Shown here piece after piece: positions 62,470-64,000 of a stretch of DNA of 64,000 bases. Within the stretch, counting starts at the first letter, position 1. Every line of letters starts with the position of its first letter. Location of the stretch: contig NZ_ML703278.1 of assembly GCF_008520305.1 (NCBI RefSeq), forward strand, positions 1-64,000, given 5' to 3'. The notes below the pieces were generated by a model that saw only the letters and a list, made by a program, of their open reading frames with translations, did no database searches and was not told where the DNA came from. The DNA is from Mesorhizobium sp. SARCC-RB16n (GTDB taxonomy: Bacteria; Pseudomonadota; Alphaproteobacteria; Rhizobiales; Rhizobiaceae). Made by a program: the position numbers and the translations under genes.

Positions 62470-62665
62470 AAATCCCATGCACCGATCTCGCCACAGCGCC
62501 ACAGCGTTTGGCGGGAACGCGGACCAACGAGAACCCCAATCGGGTGCTGCGCCAGTACTTTTCGAAGGGTGCGAACCTGAGCGCTGAGGCGATCGCAGCC
62601 GTTGCTGCAACCCTCACAACGCGGCTGAGAAAAACTCGCTGGAAGACCCCGGCCGAGGCGACATG
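62470..62665 (+). pseudogene. IS30-family transposase, C-terminal fragment
   Basis: GTRTNENPNRVLRQYFSKGA followed by NLSAEAIAAVAATLTTRLRK and WKTPAEA matches the end of the DDE domain of IS30 transposases (RGTNENTNGLLRQYFPKGTD). Everything upstream of the motif is lost or unrelated. An inactive relic. Confidence 0.8.
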
Positions 62666-62669
62666 GCCG

Positions 62670-62905
62670 AGTGAAACTATCCGTTACGACGACCGTTCCA
62701 CCCAATATGCCTCCGAACTTTGGCATCCTCACGTTACCAGGCAGGCATGGGCCGCGTCGGCGATTATGATAGTGCAAAGGCGCGCAGGACCAGCTGCTGG
62801 CTCTCGCCCCCAACCGATGACGCCCCTCAGCGCATCAGCGCTTTCGGCGATATAGTGTACAATACGCAGCGCCTGCATTACGCGCTCGGCTCATCCCGGA
62901 GGAAC
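62670..62905 (+). pseudogene. IS3-family OrfB remnants
   Basis: YDDRSTQYASELW (compare HSDRGSQYAS of the integrase core) and further on YNTQRLHYALGS (compare YNxxRxHxALG at the OrfB end) survive in degraded, shifted frames, directly after the IS30 fragment. Not a functional gene. Confidence 0.6.
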
Positions 62906-63140
62906 ACTAACAGAAGGCACGACAAAGGCAGCATAAGGCTGCTCATGAGAAGTGTGCGCCATTTAGCGGAGTCGGTGTACCATCGATTCAAATCTCAGCC
63001 TAACCACCCATCCGGGTTGACGCCGTTGAAATTTCATACAAGGTAGGCCAGTTATGTCAACTTCGTGTTGATCGGTGCCTCGTGGGAAGGATCCCGCAGA
63101 GCCGCTGGAAAGTTGTTGTATTGATCGAGCGGGGATGATT
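62906..63140. other. Upstream region of the GntR gene
   Basis: About 235 bases holding the GntR promoter by position. No gene seen. Confidence 0.35.
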
Positions 63141-63881
63141 ATGGCCACCTCAATGTTTCGGGCGTCCGCATCTCTACACGAGTCAGTACGCGAGGAGATC
63201 CAACGGCGCATCACCAACGGAGCCTATCAGCCCGACGCCCTTATCCCCTCCACCGTCGTGCTCGCAGCAGAATTCGGTGTTAGTCCTATCACCATAAAGC
63301 GTTCCTTGCGCGATCTGCAGGCCGCAGGAGCTTTGGTTTCAATCGCCGGAAAAGGCACCTATGTAAAGAAGCGGACGCGCGTCCTGCGCACGCTTGATAT
63401 GTCCAAGCTTTCGTTCGAGGCCGCGACGATCCAACTTCTATCCATCACGCGTGAGAAAATTTCAGACCCCACTATGAGAGCCTTCGATCCGCCTCTGGAG
63501 GCAATGCTCTGTGTCCGCAAGACTATTAATCTAGAGGGCGCGCCGTTTATGTACGACGCCACTTACGTCTCATCACATGTAGGCGAGGAAATCATCGAGG
63601 AGTTCGGGGAACGATTCGTTGTTCAGGCGCTGGAGCGTCACAACATCAATGTCGTCAATACGGACCTCATCATCGATGCAGCCCCAGCTGTCGGCAAGGT
63701 CGAGGAGGTGTTCGGCATTCCAACAGGCTATCCGATGCTCCGCCGTTTCTACAAATTTACGACAACCAACCCCGCAGTTAGTTGCTATGGCGTTGTCCAA
63801 GCCCCCTTTGACCAATTTGCCTGTACTATAAGTATTCCTGGGAATCGTGCATCGGCAAGCCACAGGAAGATCAAGAAGTGA
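63141..63881 (+). CDS. GntR-family regulator, HutC/UTRA type
   Basis: About 246 residues. N-terminal winged helix (SVREEIQRRITNGAYQPDAL, VVLAAEFGVSPITIKRSLRD, AGKGTYVKKR) and a UTRA ligand-binding domain (RKTINLEGAPFMYDATYVSS to GYPMLRRFYKF). Members respond to metabolites such as urocanate or other acids. Divergent from the MmgE/PrpD gene, which it may control, and also first toward genes beyond the window. The ATG with GGGGA upstream is used; another ATG lies two codons before. Confidence 0.85.
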   Translation: MATSMFRASASLHESVREEIQRRITNGAYQPDALIPSTVVLAAEFGVSPITIKRSLRDLQAAGALVSIAGKGTYVKKRTRVLRTLDMSKLSFEAATIQLLSITREKISDPTMRAFDPPLEAMLCVRKTINLEGAPFMYDATYVSSHVGEEIIEEFGERFVVQALERHNINVVNTDLIIDAAPAVGKVEEVFGIPTGYPMLRRFYKFTTTNPAVSCYGVVQAPFDQFACTISIPGNRASASHRKIKK

Positions 63882-64000
63882 CCGCGACTTCACATTCCCC
63901 AGTGCTTCCCAAACCCTCGTCCTGGTCGCGTCTGCCGCCGAGAGGTGGTTTAAGAGCGCGGGTATGAGGGAGCGTCTGATAGCCGGCAGCGTCGATTAAG
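63879..64000 (+). other. Possible start of a following gene, unresolved
   Basis: A GTG overlaps the GntR stop and opens 29 codons (VTATSHSPVLPKPSSW...) before a stop. It could be the frameshifted 5' end of a downstream gene or nothing. No family recognised in so short a piece. Confidence 0.25.

Noticed and set aside
1-64000. tRNA or rRNA genes and CRISPR arrays
   Set aside because: I saw no cloverleaf with a TTCRA arm, no rRNA core segment and no spaced direct-repeat array on reading both strands. A covariance or repeat search was not possible here.

Overview
The window looks like part of a rhizobial (Hyphomicrobiales, Mesorhizobium/Sinorhizobium-like) conjugative repABC plasmid or a replicon derived from one. 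The evidence is a canonical traI-trbBCDEJKLFGHI mating-pair-formation operon next to a divergent repABC cassette, TraR-type tra boxes and RepB parS palindromes between these units, a Ros/MucR-type regulator, and a block of genes typical of rhizobial plasmids (DUF1612, DUF1419, DUF3085, ArdC). Genus-level placement is inference.

Layout. (1) 1-14.6 kb is catabolic cargo: CocE-type hydrolase, two-subunit CoA-transferase (both subunits frameshifted), FAD/GcvT oxidoreductase, class-III aminotransferase, carboxymuconolactone-decarboxylase-like protein and two RpiR regulators. It also holds a decayed peptide ABC transporter whose OppF-like ATPase is split by an IS element with a 9-bp target duplication. 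(2) 15.0-25.2 kb is the trb operon with the acyl-homoserine-lactone synthase gene traI, read leftwards. (3) 25.2-29.6 kb is repABC with two tra boxes, two parS sites, a predicted antisense RNA and a predicted oriV in repC. (4) 29.6-42.4 kb is accessory and defence-like: a serine recombinase, a DUF1612 protein, a three-gene ABC-3C/Lamassu-like module, two further genes with restriction-endonuclease-fold motifs, an AbiEi/AbiEii pair whose AbiEi member carries a nuclease-like N-terminus, and a gene of unknown function. (5) 42.5-59.6 kb is a plasmid accessory/establishment-type block: MucR-like regulator, a candidate anti-Shine-Dalgarno small RNA, TOPRIM protein, DUF1419, DUF3085, a giant methyltransferase-helicase, RES/Xre toxin-antitoxin, ParB-like protein, several conserved unknowns, ArdC and a two-domain cold-shock protein. 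(6) 59.6-64 kb holds fragments (ArdC-like, IS30, IS3), a MmgE/PrpD enzyme and a divergent GntR regulator.

How it fits together: TraI signal and TraR (not encoded here) would act at the tra boxes to raise both conjugation and repABC expression. RepA/RepB/parS partition the replicon and RepC initiates replication. The ABC-3C, AbiE and RES modules would protect or stabilise it. ArdC, the methyltransferase-helicase and ParB-like genes may help establishment in a recipient. The relaxase/DTR genes, oriT, traR and traM are not in this window.

The best candidate for a little-described system is the ABC-3C module (32.0-35.4 kb) with its two downstream nuclease-fold genes (35.6-38.3 kb). The candidate small RNA at 43.56-43.69 kb and the inverted-repeat leaders in the 44-57 kb block are secondary targets. 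Several genes carry single-base frameshifts (CoA-transferase A and B, and two genes at 55-56.5 kb), which may be genuine decay or sequence error.
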